Assembly (NCBI GenBank): GCA_039105265.1
Contig: JAPFFF010000004.1
Coordinates: 1,798,001 to 1,862,000, forward strand
DNA length: 64,000 bases
DNA from: Tritrichomonas musculus
Lineage: Eukaryota; Parabasalia; Tritrichomonadida; Tritrichomonadidae
Reading direction: 5' to 3'
Shown: piece after piece, positions 19,901-27,922 of the stretch
Position numbering within the stretch: the stretch's first letter is position 1
Layout: every line of letters starts with the position of its first letter
Translations under genes and position numbers: made by a program
The notes under the pieces: generated by a model
What the model was told of the DNA's origin: nothing
Seen by the model: the letters and a program-made list of their open reading frames with translations, nothing else
The model's database searches: none

Positions 19901-20994
19901 GTATGATTGTTCATGGTCGTTTTGGGTACTGTTGAAAGGGCTGCAACGTAATTATGCGTTAGTAGTTGGACAAATCCGAGGGCTGAACAACAAACTGGAT
20001 CATTTCCTGAAGTTTCTGCAGCTGCCGTGGCTAATCGCATAATTCTATCTATAATTGAGAGACTTTGGTTGCACATTGTTCCAAATGCAAATGATAATAT
20101 CATTTGATAAAACCAGTTTTGTTTTTCATACTTCATGCAATCGGAAATTAATTCATCTAGAAGTGCTGCAATGACTTGCTCACTCTTACTCATTAGAATA
20201 CTGTTGAAGATGATCATGATATTCGCTTCAAAAGATGAAAATAAACTGCTCTTGGCTTCTTGTAAAAGTGCTACTAATTCCCATCGTTGCATATATATGT
20301 AAACACGGCATTTCTCAATTTGGAGTTCTGGAAAATCATATTTTGATAATATTCTGGCATAAATTTGAATACTTTCTGAAAATTGCCTCATTCTAACTAA
20401 ACATGCAGCTTTTCCACATAATGAAAATATGTCATATGAATTATTTTTATTTTCCAAAATTTGATTAAATAATGAAAGTGCTTGTGAAACTCTGTTTTCA
20501 GTTAAATAAATCCATCCTTGCAACGATGTCATTGAAATTGATGCTTGCGATGGATAATACGATTTCCCATTTTGATCAACTGACGTTTCGATTTGCTTAC
20601 TTTTTGTGATGAATTCTTGGCAAATGTCTTTGTGACCAAATAACCAAAATATTTGTGCTGAATAATATGTTGCAAGCGGATTTAAATTAATTGAATATTC
20701 ATCAATGATTTTTTTAAATTGCGATATTAATTGTGTATTAGGGTTTTGCGCTTTAGAATGGATACAATATAAAGCTGAATTATAAAGAAGAATCAAATCT
20801 TTACGCCCAGATAATTTTGAAAGAGTTTCTAGGGCTTCTTCAGTTTGTTGAATCATTCCTTTTGCTAACGCAGAATACATAGTTAAGAAAAGATTGGAAT
20901 TTTTATTTGAAAGCCCTATTTTACACACTTCATCAACATGCCCATAAAGTCCATGACGCCAGTAGTAAAATGCTCTTTCTTGATAACAATCCAT
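16918..20994 (-). CDS. IFT139: intraflagellar transport protein IFT139 (TTC21B-like TPR protein)
   Basis: A 1358-residue protein made almost entirely of tetratricopeptide repeats, close to the length of IFT139/TTC21B (about 1300). Recognisable TPR helices recur throughout, for example around AALSTVPK (about 355), FSLLGRALRKVKKFNEAIDA (about 790), IGQNYLNLQERERAIDSFFK (about 965) and CVGLARCLTKTGEFERAIGL (about 1210). The C-terminal block containing GWEMSAKVQLKRKMYLEASS, DPEIGYNYAYCCMKAKKYD and NLYPDYKDLREKVV matches the family's last repeats in order and spacing. IFT139 is a peripheral subunit of IFT complex A, which runs retrograde transport in flagella, so its presence fits a flagellated cell. 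It lacks any domain besides TPRs. The alternative is another long TPR scaffold. Confidence 0.82.
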   Translation of the reverse strand: MDCYQERAFYYWRHGLYGHVDEVCKIGLSNKNSNLFLTMYSALAKGMIQQTEEALETLSKLSGRKDLILLYNSALYCIHSKAQNPNTQLISQFKKIIDEYSINLNPLATYYSAQIFWLFGHKDICQEFITKSKQIETSVDQNGKSYYPSQASISMTSLQGWIYLTENRVSQALSLFNQILENKNNSYDIFSLCGKAACLVRMRQFSESIQIYARILSKYDFPELQIEKCRVYIYMQRWELVALLQEAKSSLFSSFEANIMIIFNSILMSKSEQVIAALLDELISDCMKYEKQNWFYQMILSFAFGTMCNQSLSIIDRIMRLATAAAETSGNDPVCCSALGFVQLLTHNYVAALSTVPKTTMNNHTDPLGIEFQIRLLIDTGRYSEALDMLDLYELVGSQTVIYQTLRSKLYRKMNFKSNTLTVANSNLNERSIFNDLLKSFENHMKRFYHDDLPYSNHIPLELKFEKYIDFFILYRVDAIIDALDEMVTYNTLLSSDIYGTPAKELGDRLINILSPTLKAMPFFMPFNFFFALLLKKCGKLEDSMYLFEKILSSPNIYRLSQCLVHMAEVSFIQKEEVDFAASCIEEASVEDPTLMTSLDFIILKSRITSNVKDSIRYILKLFDKNSHSSYEYYESIDVNSFVESDTQPFINYIKFIDFCLSADEYKISSELIKVAAKKALQSSDKAMVILRRAKVLAYYKDYEKAFAMLEKLKNHNKYSSKAIEVEAEIYLKFMDDQSKYLSVLYNYSSTSPSIESFSLLGRALRKVKKFNEAIDAYKKGLELYPKSPDEDMLRELIMTYVSANYFNEAVNFFISHVYIMRSSCIFSYDFIKLMIEIKRYQEAMHCISRVIQVHSSKNHLSHAGLLELQGIVESRYLKAHSNGDKKEVSMKDYDGIQVNVSYSSSNENLKNSLAIYEGLLNEVSTINSFTLQMKSKMSNIVYEIGQNYLNLQERERAIDSFFKALEYYPKNTLAVISLFELFKGRYDIERCRKVCLDYLELDPQNETITLLLTSSQTENMHLSIPYLQNVLDVHPTYFRCLVRLVEICARSGKLNVAANYIKKAKCNDPGFYFVKGLYFSYVNNTEKAMKFFKMAKNSNKWEISAKIQIFTLLTNPERKYLWFEEEPFSSEEKLKEAEEIFNSLLASYENTKSNNSSLNYSDIQILKGELLCARNTENSIHEATDVYQALIKENPSFIGGCVGLARCLTKTGEFERAIGLLKFVLTGKPFQENFSYFEETYLMLAFIVEKETNFNSAQHYIYLALELNMSCKKGWEMSAKVQLKRKMYLEASSAFKYCWELCDHSDPEIGYNYAYCCMKAKKYDIALIVSREVMNLYPDYKDLREKVVKPSFQNIKF

Positions 20995-21401
20995 TATTTT
21001 TTATTTCTTTTCATATTTGGCTGATTATGAACTTTTTGATTAATATAAAATGAGAGAATTCTGAATAATCTTAACGTTTAAAATTTTTTTTTATATTTTT
21101 TTTTTTATCTTTTCTGAGTAAATTTTTATTTATTGAGATAATATAATCCATCGATAATAATAACAAGATTGAAAAATTACACATCCAGGTTCTAAACTGT
21201 TAATTAAAGTGTATGATATCATCACCGTGATAGAATTGATTAACATTTAAAATTTGTACTTTATAATGATAAAAAAAGAAAAGAATTTGAAATTTTATAG
21301 TGAATTGGTTTAATTAATTTCTTTTTTTTGAATCAATATTATTTATAAATAATAAAAAAAAGAATGAATCGAGCGATATATAAGCTCACTCTCTTATCGA
21401 A
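20995..21401. other. intergenic interval between leftward genes
   Basis: A 407-bp AT-rich spacer. GAACTTTTTGAT at 21029-21040 lies 34 nt before the IFT139 start but in the orientation opposite to that gene, so it is at best a weak instance of the motif seen elsewhere. A CTCATTTTATA stretch on the IFT139 strand near 21055 could be an initiator. Nothing else is visible. Confidence 0.45.
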
Positions 21402-22103
21402 TTATACCTCTTTATCAAAAAATCTTCCATTTTTCAATGAATCATTAAGCCAATTCCGTATAAAGTCTAATTGCTCTTTTGTATGAAACCAATGTTCACC
21501 GTTTATCATCACTTTTATGCTACAATGAAAACTTTTAGCAAATACTTCTATGTCACTATAATTAATTAAATTATCTTTTTCGCCGTATAAAATGTTTGTT
21601 GGAAATCTCCAATTTTTTATTGGATGCTCTAACACATATTCCCAATACTTCCATGATAATGTTTGACCGAAATCTGTTTTAATGATTTGCTCTTTTTTTA
21701 ATTGTTCTATAGATACATTTGCCCATTTCATCATTTTTGAAATCAAATTTTTCATATCAAGAACAGGAGAAACGAAAAAGCAATTTTTTAGATTTTCATT
21801 TGCATAACTTAGCATGCAAAACCAAGCACCGATACTATTCGCAAAAATTGATATATCACTCCAATGCTTATTGGCAAATTTCATAACATTTTGTAGTTCA
21901 GGAACAATATCCCATGGATAACCATGTTTAGGTAAATCTATACTTAAAATTTGAAAACCATAACCACATACAACATTTTCGATATTATGTGCTTCTTCTC
22001 TATTTCCGTTTTGACCATGAATGTATATAAAAAGTCTTTCTGAGGTTTCACCCAAAATTATTGCGTTGACTGAATTGATTTGAAACTCTTTGTTGGGTAT
22101 CAT
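21402..22103 (-). CDS. alpha/beta-hydrolase fold protein
   Basis: The open frame begins with a TTG at 22157. The first ATG, at 22103, gives 233 residues starting MIPNKEFQ and leaves a more normal promoter, so I prefer it. Features of the fold appear in order: an oxyanion-type HG in FIYIHGQNGN, SIDLPKHGYPW, the nucleophile elbow FANSIGAWF (Ser inside a variant of GxSxG with Ala at the first Gly), the acid in YGEKDNLI, and a His in GEHWFHT near the C terminus. The catalytic Ser-Asp-His triad therefore looks complete. There is no signal peptide. The substrate is unknown; small esterases or acyl hydrolases of this type occur in many lineages. It is divergent from the coiled-coil gene at 22189 with only 85 bp between the starts. 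Confidence 0.82.
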   Translation of the reverse strand: MIPNKEFQINSVNAIILGETSERLFIYIHGQNGNREEAHNIENVVCGYGFQILSIDLPKHGYPWDIVPELQNVMKFANKHWSDISIFANSIGAWFCMLSYANENLKNCFFVSPVLDMKNLISKMMKWANVSIEQLKKEQIIKTDFGQTLSWKYWEYVLEHPIKNWRFPTNILYGEKDNLINYSDIEVFAKSFHCSIKVMINGEHWFHTKEQLDFIRNWLNDSLKNGRFFDKEV

Positions 22104-22188
22104 TCTAGATGAAATATCATTTTTGATCAAACTAAAATTGAATGAATAAACGTACAATCATAAATTTTGATTTTGTTATATTTATAAA
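22104..22188. promoter_or_regulatory. 85-bp divergent promoter
   Basis: This short AT-rich stretch separates the ATG of the hydrolase (leftward) from the ATG of the coiled-coil gene (rightward). Inr-like TCA sites occur on both strands: TCATAAATT near 22159 on the plus strand, and TTCATTCAATT near 22140 on the minus strand. Both transcription starts must lie inside it or inside a neighbour's leader, so the two genes probably share control elements. Confidence 0.5.
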
Positions 22189-23655
22189 ATGACCGATTCT
22201 GATCAAACAAGGACAAAAATTACATTAAAAGATAGCAGTGGAACTTCAGAAGGTGCAGAAATTCCACAAAAACCATTGGTAAATGTTAGTGTTCCTTTTG
22301 TTGATCAGCAAAATCAAAATCTACAAAATAATGTTGAAACGAATAATATTTTATTTAACAAAATGTTTGTACAGAAAGTTCCACCAGGATATATTGCAGA
22401 ATTAAAATCAGCAGTTTCGATATTAGCTCGTAGAAAAAATGCATTACAAGAAGAATATAAGAAAATCAAATCAAACACAATTAGATCATCTGAAATAGCA
22501 TTTATTAGATCACAAACTCAATATGTTCACAGCCAAAATTCATTAATTCAGATTCAAGATTTAATGAGTCGATATACTGAAACAATGAGAAATAATAGTG
22601 CACTTAAAGCCCTTTGTGTAAACTTAGAAAAGAAAATTTCTTACGAGGAACATAGAAGATCTAGCTTTATTGAAGAAATGCATTTGCTTGAAAATACATA
22701 TAACTTGAACGAATCCGTTCATTTAGAACCTCCAAAACTGAATCAACCAGATGATTCAATTGGTCGAGCTGAACAACTTGAGATTCAAAGATTAATTAAT
22801 AGGTTACAAATTTTACATAATCAATTAAGAGAAGTTCAAAGTGAACCAGATTATGAAACAAATACGATTGCTTTCAAAGAAATTGTAAAATCTATTGAGA
22901 TGAAATCAAATTTAAGGCAAGTAGGAACAAAAGAACTGAAAGAAGAAATAGATAATTTGCAGCAAACTTTAAATCATAGTAATGACATGATAGATATGAT
23001 TATAAGCGAAAATTCAAAAAAAAGACGGAAAATGGAAGCAAAATCACAACAATATTATGAAGAAGAAAAGAATATGGCTGAAAAATTTCAAAATCAAATA
23101 CAAAATTATAAAGAAAAATCTATAAAAGATAATAAAAAATATGATTCCTTGCGTTCAAAATTGGAAAAAATTCAATCAGATAACCAATCAATATTTAAAG
23201 AAATTGATCGAATCAACGATCTTCCAAAACCAAGGAAAATTATACCAATTGCTGATAACAATATAGAAGAAGACATGAATGACAATGATGACGAAGAAAG
23301 CAGTGAATCTGACAAATATGATGAATCTCAATTTAACCAAACTAACCAACAACTTGTTTTTACTTTAAATCAGCAAATATATCAGCTCAGAAGTGAAATA
23401 CATGATTTGAATCAACAATACTTTTTCTTGAAAACCAATGTTAATGATTCTCAAAATCAGAAATTGAAACAGATTCGAAGTCTTAATGAAAAATATCAAA
23501 AAAATTTAGAAAGAATCGAAAAAATAAGACTAGAAAAAAAAGTTGCTCCAACTGATCAAGACAAAGAAGAAGCTGATTCTATCGCAAAGATTTTAGATAA
23601 AATACATGGTTCAATATTTGAAATCAACTCATCTTTAATTGGTGATAATCAATAA
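22189..23655 (+). CDS. coiled-coil protein of unknown function (488 aa)
   Basis: No family is recognised. The first 60 residues are polar and probably disordered. From about residue 65 to the end it is largely helical with heptad patterns: about 70-190, 195-250, 255-340 and 390-450. A strongly acidic patch (EEDMNDNDDEESSESD) at about 358-375 separates the last two coils. There is no signal peptide, membrane segment or motor domain. It could be a cytoskeletal, centrosomal or flagellar component; its head-to-head neighbour gives no hint. The start ATG is well placed, and no upstream in-frame codon is available without crossing the divergent promoter. Confidence 0.85.
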   Translation: MTDSDQTRTKITLKDSSGTSEGAEIPQKPLVNVSVPFVDQQNQNLQNNVETNNILFNKMFVQKVPPGYIAELKSAVSILARRKNALQEEYKKIKSNTIRSSEIAFIRSQTQYVHSQNSLIQIQDLMSRYTETMRNNSALKALCVNLEKKISYEEHRRSSFIEEMHLLENTYNLNESVHLEPPKLNQPDDSIGRAEQLEIQRLINRLQILHNQLREVQSEPDYETNTIAFKEIVKSIEMKSNLRQVGTKELKEEIDNLQQTLNHSNDMIDMIISENSKKRRKMEAKSQQYYEEEKNMAEKFQNQIQNYKEKSIKDNKKYDSLRSKLEKIQSDNQSIFKEIDRINDLPKPRKIIPIADNNIEEDMNDNDDEESSESDKYDESQFNQTNQQLVFTLNQQIYQLRSEIHDLNQQYFFLKTNVNDSQNQKLKQIRSLNEKYQKNLERIEKIRLEKKVAPTDQDKEEADSIAKILDKIHGSIFEINSSLIGDNQ

Positions 23656-23830
23656 TGTTTGTATAAATGTTTATAAATTTCATTTTTAGATTATTATTTT
23701 TTGTTTAACATTGCAATTATATATATATTAAATAATAAGATTTGATTGTTTGATAAAAATACAAAATTGTTATATAAAAGCTATGATAAAAAGAATTAAA
23801 ATATTAATTAGATGGCACAGTCATATTTTT

Positions 23831-25252
23831 TTATGCAATTCCGTTAAAGAGAGAGGCAACAACGGCAGTAAATTTGGTTGTGTAAGGAATATCAAGGGAT
23901 TCATCAAATCCATGTGGATTAGAGTCAGTTCCAGCACATCCAGAAACAATGAGTTGTGCATCTTTCCATAATTCATTGAACTTGTTGCAGAGTGGAATGG
24001 ATCCACCTTCTCCATAGTAAAGAGGTTCTGAGTTGAAAACAGCTTTTGTAGCACTCTTTAAAGCCTTATCTGTCTTTTCATCAAAATCACGTCCCCACCA
24101 TCCATTTCCGGCAGCGCCAAGAGTATATGATACTTTAGCACCATATGGTGGATTTGCTTCAAGAACTTCTTTCAAGTCTTTTGCAATGCTTTCTGCATCA
24201 ACACCTGGTGGAATTCTCATCGAAAGTTTCAAAGCTGTTTTAGTACGCATAACATTTGATCCGTCTTGAATAGATGGAATTCCATCACATCCTGTTACAC
24301 AAAGACCTGGCTTCCATCCTTTGTTGACAAGAAGTTGTCCGTTGTCTTCAGTTATTAATTTAGCTCCTGGAAGAGGACTAACAATATCATGGCAATGTTC
24401 ACCTATGTGCTTAGCAATAGCGTAGCACTGGTCAATTCTTGATTGAGGAATTTCTGGAACGTGTGCAGATTTGACCAAAATTTCACCTGTATTTTGATCT
24501 TCTATTCTTGAGAGCAAAATTCGTGCAATTCGAAATGTAGATGGGACAAGTCCAGTTGCCATTCCTGAGTGGCAAGGTGCTGCAAGATGTTCAACAGAGA
24601 GTACACCATTAATAACACCACGAAGTGAAGTGCAACACCAAACAGTTTGATAGTCTTGTGCTTCAGCATCTAAAACAATAATTGTGCCAACATCACCTAT
24701 TGATTGGTGAAGTTCATCTAGGTAGCGTTTGATTTCTTCATCACCAGATTCTTCACCTGTTTCCAAGAGAATGGTAACCTTTGGATATTTCAAATTGTGT
24801 TCACTTAGATATCTTAAAGCTGTAATAATTAAGAATGAGTTATAGCCATCATCATTTGTACCACGTCCAAATAACTTACCATTTTTTAAAACCGGGTTAG
24901 TGGCCGAAAGTCCAGGAGACCATTTAGCAGGATCTAAATGTGGCATTTTATCAAGATGGCCATAGCATAAAACTGGCTTGCTTTCAGGTGAAGTTCCTGG
25001 AATGTTAACTCTTAATAATGGCTGCCTTCCTGAATCTGAATAAACATGTGTTTGAAGGCCTGGTATGTTCTGAGATTCAATCCATTGCTTTACTGTGTTA
25101 ACGGCTTGATTAATAAGACCGTTTGTGAAGAAATCTTTGTCGTAATCTGGTGACAAGTTTGGAATACGGATCAATGATTTTAGACCTTCAAGTGCATTTC
25201 CACCTTCATTCCATGCTTTTTCACAATAGCTAAGGCAGTCTTTAATATCCAT
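23831..25252 (-). CDS. M20 family metallopeptidase (CNDP/carnosinase-like dipeptidase)
   Basis: A 473-residue di-zinc aminoacyl peptidase that hydrolyses dipeptides or N-acyl amino acids, probably in the cytosol because no signal peptide is present. The metal and catalytic residues can be read at the same places as in CNDP2: H99 and D101 in YGHLDKMP, D134 in GRGTNDDG, the E167-E168 pair in TGEESGD, D195 in VLDAE, and H447 in NPHGFDE. A dimerisation lid domain (about 205-385) is inserted, with the usual SLRGVINGVLSVEH entry. Length and order match cytosolic non-specific dipeptidase. In an amino-acid-scavenging protozoan the role would be terminal peptide breakdown; exact substrates cannot be read. 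It converges on the gene ending at 23655 with a 175-bp gap. Confidence 0.93.
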   Translation of the reverse strand: MDIKDCLSYCEKAWNEGGNALEGLKSLIRIPNLSPDYDKDFFTNGLINQAVNTVKQWIESQNIPGLQTHVYSDSGRQPLLRVNIPGTSPESKPVLCYGHLDKMPHLDPAKWSPGLSATNPVLKNGKLFGRGTNDDGYNSFLIITALRYLSEHNLKYPKVTILLETGEESGDEEIKRYLDELHQSIGDVGTIIVLDAEAQDYQTVWCCTSLRGVINGVLSVEHLAAPCHSGMATGLVPSTFRIARILLSRIEDQNTGEILVKSAHVPEIPQSRIDQCYAIAKHIGEHCHDIVSPLPGAKLITEDNGQLLVNKGWKPGLCVTGCDGIPSIQDGSNVMRTKTALKLSMRIPPGVDAESIAKDLKEVLEANPPYGAKVSYTLGAAGNGWWGRDFDEKTDKALKSATKAVFNSEPLYYGEGGSIPLCNKFNELWKDAQLIVSGCAGTDSNPHGFDESLDIPYTTKFTAVVASLFNGIA

Positions 25253-25633
25253 TTAAATAAAAAGTGATATGACTGAAAACGACAAATTCAAAATTTGAAA
25301 AGTTTAGATCAAAAACTTTTATCGAAATAAAAGAATTTTCACAATTCTTGAATGCTTGTTAACTCAACATCTAGTAAATTGATTTTATATATTTTGATAC
25401 CAAATTGTTTATTATGCTTAAAAGAACGTATAAATAATATCTAAATTGTATTTTTGCAACTTTTTGAAAAAAAAAAAAACTGCAATTTTATTCAAATTCC
25501 TTATTCTCTATTTTTATTCGAGTTTTTGATTGCATATTTAATGGGGAATATGACAGTGATAGATAATATCAATTTTATCATTGTGATAAAGATTGTTTTA
25601 CTGATGGTTTGAAAAAAAGTTTCCCGATAATTT

Positions 25634-25665
25634 TTGGTGAGAGGATGGGAATCGAACCTGCGACC
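25634..25665 (-). pseudogene. tRNA-like 3' fragment
   Basis: On the minus strand this reads GGTCGCAGGTTCGATTCCCA and then TCCTCTCACCA. GGTTCGATTCC is a perfect pol III B-box/T-loop. The T stem is largely unpaired, and no complementary acceptor 5' strand or D arm lies at tRNA distance, so this is not a working tRNA gene. The terminal ACCA could be chance or a trace of a processed tRNA end. A decayed tRNA or a tRNA-derived repeat are the options. Confidence 0.4.
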
Positions 25666-26690
25666 TTTAGTATAAGTTTTATTACTAAAAATACTTTGCC
25701 CAAAACGATCAAAAATCTATCAAAAAAAATGTAAACATTATAAAAAGTTAAACTTTTATTCACTTTTTCTGAAATAAAAAATACTTTACCCAATTATTGG
25801 ACTAGTTATAAGAAAAGCTATGAGATTAAAGTTGATAATACGATAATGAACTGCAATGTGCGTACATCAAGTATATGCATTTGTTTGTTTCATATGCATT
25901 TGCGTGTGCAAGAATTCTAATACTATTATTAATATCTTTTCTCTCAAATGAAAACCTAGACATATCTTTAAAATTTCTAGAAATAAAAGAGGAATTCTTT
26001 ATAGCACATACAACTTTTTCAGAAGAAAATAATCGTCCATTTTTTCGAGCTTTATTTTACATAGAAAAGATTAAAAGTTCCTTGTATTTTTTATTGATTT
26101 CTTAATTTATACCATTTAGAGAATATGTTAAAGGCGAAATAATCGAAAATTTTCAAAAATGAGATTATTATTTGATTAATAATTCTTCTTAAAAATGGTT
26201 GATTTAGAGAATCAAATGGCTTGTTGGGCTTCCTAAATTGATAAAATTTAGGATTTAATGGTTAAAATCAATATTAAATAAGAAAACAAATATTTTTAAA
26301 TTATTTTAAAGGAAAAAAAAAGCATGAATAGGGGGTCATGCTATTTTGTTTAAAAAATATTAATTTTAATTTCTCAAAAAGTTTATCTGGACCATATATA
26401 CATACAAAAAGTTCTCTGTGCTGCAGCAGTGTGCTAAAAAATTACACCCGAAATAAAATTATTTAATTTGTTATTAATGATTAATAACAAATTAATTAAT
26501 AATAACAAATTAAAAGTTTTATTGGCCTGAGTTTTTAATCTACTAACCCTCTCTTTTTGATAATTTTTAATCAAAAAATTGAATTTTTTTTTTTTTTTTT
26601 TTTTTCTTTTTGAGAAATAAGATATAATATCTTTAAAATGTCTATATATAATTCAATTATTTTAGATAATATAATCTAAATATATAAATA

Positions 26691-26938
26691 TTAAGGTACA
26701 AATCCAGTACGTTTAGTAACCGCAATTTTTTTTGACATTCTCAAAGAATAAGATGACATGTTAAATAAAAAACGATTATTTTCATCCATTTCATATAACA
26801 TGCCATAATGTTTATTTAAATTGTAAAATAAGTGTCAAAAACAAACCTAGTCAATTTAAACTTTTTCAGAGACATGCAACTATTCAAATAATAAACGTTC
26901 TCCTATTCAAAAAATAACGTACTGGATTTGTACCTTAA
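26691..26938. mobile_element. 248-bp MITE with perfect 23-bp terminal inverted repeats
   Basis: The left 23 bases (26691-26713), beginning TTAAGGTACAAATCCAGTAC, are repeated exactly on the other strand at the right end (26916-26938). The interior is only about 200 bp and codes for nothing. The ends can be read as a TA-flanked element starting AGGTACAAATCC (mariner-like) or as TTAA-flanked starting GGTACAAATCC (piggyBac-like). Perfect identity of the ends argues for recent activity. It is presumably moved by a transposase encoded elsewhere. Confidence 0.85.
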
Positions 26939-27887
26939 ATTTTTTTGTTTATATGAAAAACTTTTATAAGAGAATTAAAGTTTGATGAATTGGATCAAAA
27001 TTCAAGTAAAAGAAACCTAGAAGGCGAAATTAATCAATTCTGTGATTTTATTTAAAGCATAAAAAGAAGTAAAGAGACAACTTAATTCAATTATTTATTT
27101 ATGTTTTTTTATCGTTTTTGACTTATATGAAGATCATTGGAAAATTGTTATTTTGATGATAGAAAATTTAATAGATATTAATATTTATAAATAGTTTTTA
27201 AAAAGTTTATCTGTATTATTTCAAATTCTCAATTTTCAAGAATGATATCATGAATTCCAGTTTTTTATGAAAACAAATCAATTATTATTGGATTTTTTTA
27301 TTATACATTATAGATCATCCTTATTCAAATGGAGAAAAATTTATTTTATTCAAATCAAAATCAAGTTGAATTAACCAACCACTTGAACACTTAATTTTCT
27401 GAATCTTATTCATTTATTATACTTTTTGAATCCAATAAGATACTGCAAAGAAAAAGTTTGTATGCATTGAATTTTTTCATTACATCAAATTCTTATTTAG
27501 ATTATTTTAGTTAAAAGGCATGTATTTGTAGATGATAATAAATTATTTATTGATTTTCAAAACTGTTATACTTCAATGCATTCTCAACCACATTGCTATA
27601 AATAATGTATTTTAAGATCTGAATATTTTTCGTTTTCAAAATGCATATAAAATTTTAAATAATATCTTAACTTTTTGAAAAAAAATAAAATTTTTTAGTT
27701 TTTTTTTATTATTATTTTTATTATTCCATTAAAATCCTACAAATATTATTTTTGATGATACTATGAAAACAAATATTTTATTTCATGTCATCAATTGAAA
27801 TATTTCATTCACAAAATCTTATCCTTCACAAATTAATACAAATCTAAAAGATTTTATATTGAAAAATTTGATAAAAAAATAAATTTT

Positions 27888-27899
27888 CAACTTTTTGAG
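27888..27899 (+). promoter_or_regulatory. CAACTTTTTGA promoter-like motif and Inr before the exportin-like gene
   Basis: The motif ends 23 nt before the ATG at 27923. Between them, TCATTT at 27914-27919 fits the trichomonad initiator TCAYTW and would give a leader of only several bases. Motif plus Inr plus ATG within 36 bp is the most compact arrangement of this kind in the window. Confidence 0.5.
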
Positions 27900-27922
27900 A
27901 AATTTCAGAATCCTCATTTAAG

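Larger units (their letters stand above)
25253..27922. other. gene-free interval with tRNA-like fragment and MITE
   Basis: About 2.7 kb of AT-rich DNA without an intact gene. It contains the tRNA-like fragment at 25634-25665, two CAACTTTTTGAA-type motifs (25457-25468 and 27668-27679) that precede no obvious gene, a 14-bp inverted repeat TTAATAACAAATTA with a 3-nt loop at 26464-26494, a T-run at about 26586-26605, and the MITE at 26691-26938. Short protein-like patches near 25900-26100 and 27380-27500 suggest worn-out coding DNA, but I cannot identify them. Confidence 0.55.

Noticed and set aside
25875-26105. 76-codon rightward frame
   Set aside because: Part looks protein-like (KFLEIKEEFFIAHTTFSEEN), but there is no continuation, no motif and no recognised family; perhaps worn-out coding DNA.
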